Shown: positions 62,881 to 64,000 of the stretch, piece by piece | Layout: each line of letters opens with the position of its first letter | Numbering within the stretch: the stretch's first letter is position 1 | From: Edwardsiella tarda ATCC 15947 = NBRC 105688 | Lineage (GTDB): Bacteria > Pseudomonadota > Gammaproteobacteria > Enterobacterales > Enterobacteriaceae | Assembly: GCF_003113495.2 (NCBI RefSeq) | Contig: NZ_CP084506.1 | Coordinates: 3,576,683 to 3,640,682 of the forward strand | Length of the DNA: 64,000 nt | Reading direction: 5' to 3' | The notes under the pieces: model-generated | The model's database searches: none | Told to the model about the DNA's origin: nothing | Seen by the model: the letters and a program-made list of their open reading frames with translations, nothing else | Made by a program: the position numbers and the translations under genes

Positions 62881-63957
62881 ATGGCGTTGACTCGTCTGAT
62901 GATCCGCGATTTTCGCAATATCGAGAGTGCCGATCTGGCGCCCTCGAGCGGGTTCAATTTCCTCGTCGGTGCCAATGGTAGCGGCAAGACCAGTGTCTTG
63001 GAGGCCATCTATACTTTGGGACATGGTCGAGCCTTTCGCAGCCAGCAGGCTGGGAGAGTGATCCGTCATGACTGTGCCACGTTCATCTTACATGGACGGA
63101 TCGATGCGGGTGGCGAGCGAGAATGGGCGGTGGGATTAAGTAAGAATCGCCAGGGCGACAGTAAGGTACGCATCGATGGCAGTGATGGTCATAAGGTGGC
63201 CGAGCTGGCACAGATGCTGCCGATGCAGCTGATTACGCCGGAAGGGTTCACGTTGCTTAATGGGGGGCCCAAATATCGGCGAGCCTTCCTTGATTGGGGC
63301 TGTTTCCACGGTGATGGAGATTTTTTTACCGCCTGGAGCAATCTCCGCCGCCTTCTCAAACAGCGTAACGCCGCGTTACGCCAAGTGACGCGTTATGCCC
63401 AAATCCGTCCCTGGGATCAGGAGTTGGTGCCGCTAGCCAATAAGGTCAGTGCCCTGCGTGCGGCCTATAGTGAGGCTATCGCGCAGGATATCGCGGCGAC
63501 ATGTAGCCAGTTTTTGCCTGAGTATGCACTATCCTTCTCGTTTATGCGTGGCTGGGATCGAGAGAGTGAGTATGGCGAATTGCTGGAGCGTCACTTTGAG
63601 CGCGATCGCGCGCTCACCTATACCGCGTTAGGGCCGCATAAGGCGGATTTTCGTATTCGTGCCGATGGGACGCCGGTCGAAGATCTGCTATCGCGTGGCC
63701 AGTTAAAGCTGTTGATGTGCGCCCTGCGTTTGGCGCAGGGGGAATACCTGACGCGTCACAGTGGCCGCCAATGCCTCTATCTGATCGATGATTTCGCCTC
63801 GGAGCTGGATGCCGGTCGGCGCCGTTTGTTGGCCGAACGGTTGAAAAGTACCGGTGCACAGGTGTTTGTCAGTGCGGTCAATGCCGATCAGGTCGGCGAC
63901 ATGGTTGATGAAAAGGGCAAGATGTTCCGCGTAGAACAGGGTAAAATAGCCGTTTAG
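62881..63957 (+). CDS. recF: DNA repair ATPase RecF
   Basis: A 358-residue SMC-like ATPase (E. coli 357) acting with RecO and RecR to load RecA at gaps. Walker A is GANGSGKTS near residues 30-38, the signature [18 protein letters not shown] and Walker [13 protein letters not shown] are near the C-terminus. The ATG at 62881 ([15 protein letters not shown]) fits homology; earlier in-frame ATGs add up to 7 residues. Confidence 0.96.
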   Translation: MALTRLMIRDFRNIESADLAPSSGFNFLVGANGSGKTSVLEAIYTLGHGRAFRSQQAGRVIRHDCATFILHGRIDAGGEREWAVGLSKNRQGDSKVRIDGSDGHKVAELAQMLPMQLITPEGFTLLNGGPKYRRAFLDWGCFHGDGDFFTAWSNLRRLLKQRNAALRQVTRYAQIRPWDQELVPLANKVSALRAAYSEAIAQDIAATCSQFLPEYALSFSFMRGWDRESEYGELLERHFERDRALTYTALGPHKADFRIRADGTPVEDLLSRGQLKLLMCALRLAQGEYLTRHSGRQCLYLIDDFASELDAGRRRLLAERLKSTGAQVFVSAVNADQVGDMVDEKGKMFRVEQGKIAV

Positions 63958-63983
63958 ATTCGATTTATTACGATAGTTATCCA

Positions 63984-64000
63984 ATGAGCGAGAAAGGCTG
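63984..64000 (+). CDS. Possible start of gyrB (window edge)
   Basis: An ATG at 63984 opens a frame (MSEKG) to the end of the window. gyrB follows recF in enterobacteria at about this distance, but only five full codons are visible and no clear ribosome-binding site is seen. The identification rests on gene order alone. Confidence 0.35.

Overview
This is an enterobacterial chromosomal origin region. It runs from the ribose operon through oriC, the ATP synthase operon, glmUS and pstSCAB-phoU, and on to yidC-rnpA-rpmH-dnaA-dnaN-recF. Gene order and protein sequences resemble Escherichia coli closely, but several sizes and gaps differ. A member of the Hafniaceae such as Edwardsiella is plausible. 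That placement is an inference from memory of protein sequences and has not been tested by search.

Layout. Positions 1-7017 hold rbsR (partial), rbsKBCAD and kup on the minus strand. Positions 7278-12414 hold ravA-viaA, asnA/asnC and mioC. oriC lies at about 12438-12715, followed by mnmG-rsmG (12811-15418), atpIBEFHAGDC (16069-23008), glmU-glmS (23289-26702), a lone AT-rich glycosyltransferase, and the Pho-box-controlled pstSCAB-phoU (27957-32483). yieH, ade, adeP, yieE, a frameshifted TVP38/VTT gene and smrA occupy 32554-38911.

An integrated genomic island of about 16.8 kb lies at 38947-55732. It sits at the 3' end of mnmE, the site also used by SGI1-type islands, and is bounded by 18-bp imperfect direct repeats (16 of 18 identical). 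Both repeats encode the same MnmE C-terminus, FCIGK-stop. Its cargo is a tightly coupled four-gene defence operon: DUF499 ATPase, DUF3780 protein, DUF1156 adenine-type DNA methylase, and a PLD-nuclease/SNF2 helicase. A small HTH gene with an in-frame amber codon precedes the operon. The maintenance end carries an HTH/excisionase-like gene, an IncQ-type repA-repC pair and a tyrosine integrase of a style common in Bacteroidota. An IS5-family remnant split by a complete IS2-like element (target duplication GATCC), a broken serine recombinase, and three overlapping very short membrane-protein ORFs complete it.

Right of the island the conserved block mnmE-yidC-yidD-rnpA-rpmH faces dnaA-dnaN-recF across a GATC-rich control region. 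The last bases may be the start of gyrB. I saw no rRNA, tRNA or CRISPR array. The most interesting element is the island, which combines a methylase/helicase/ATPase defence operon with an IncQ-like replication module and an mnmE-targeting integrase.
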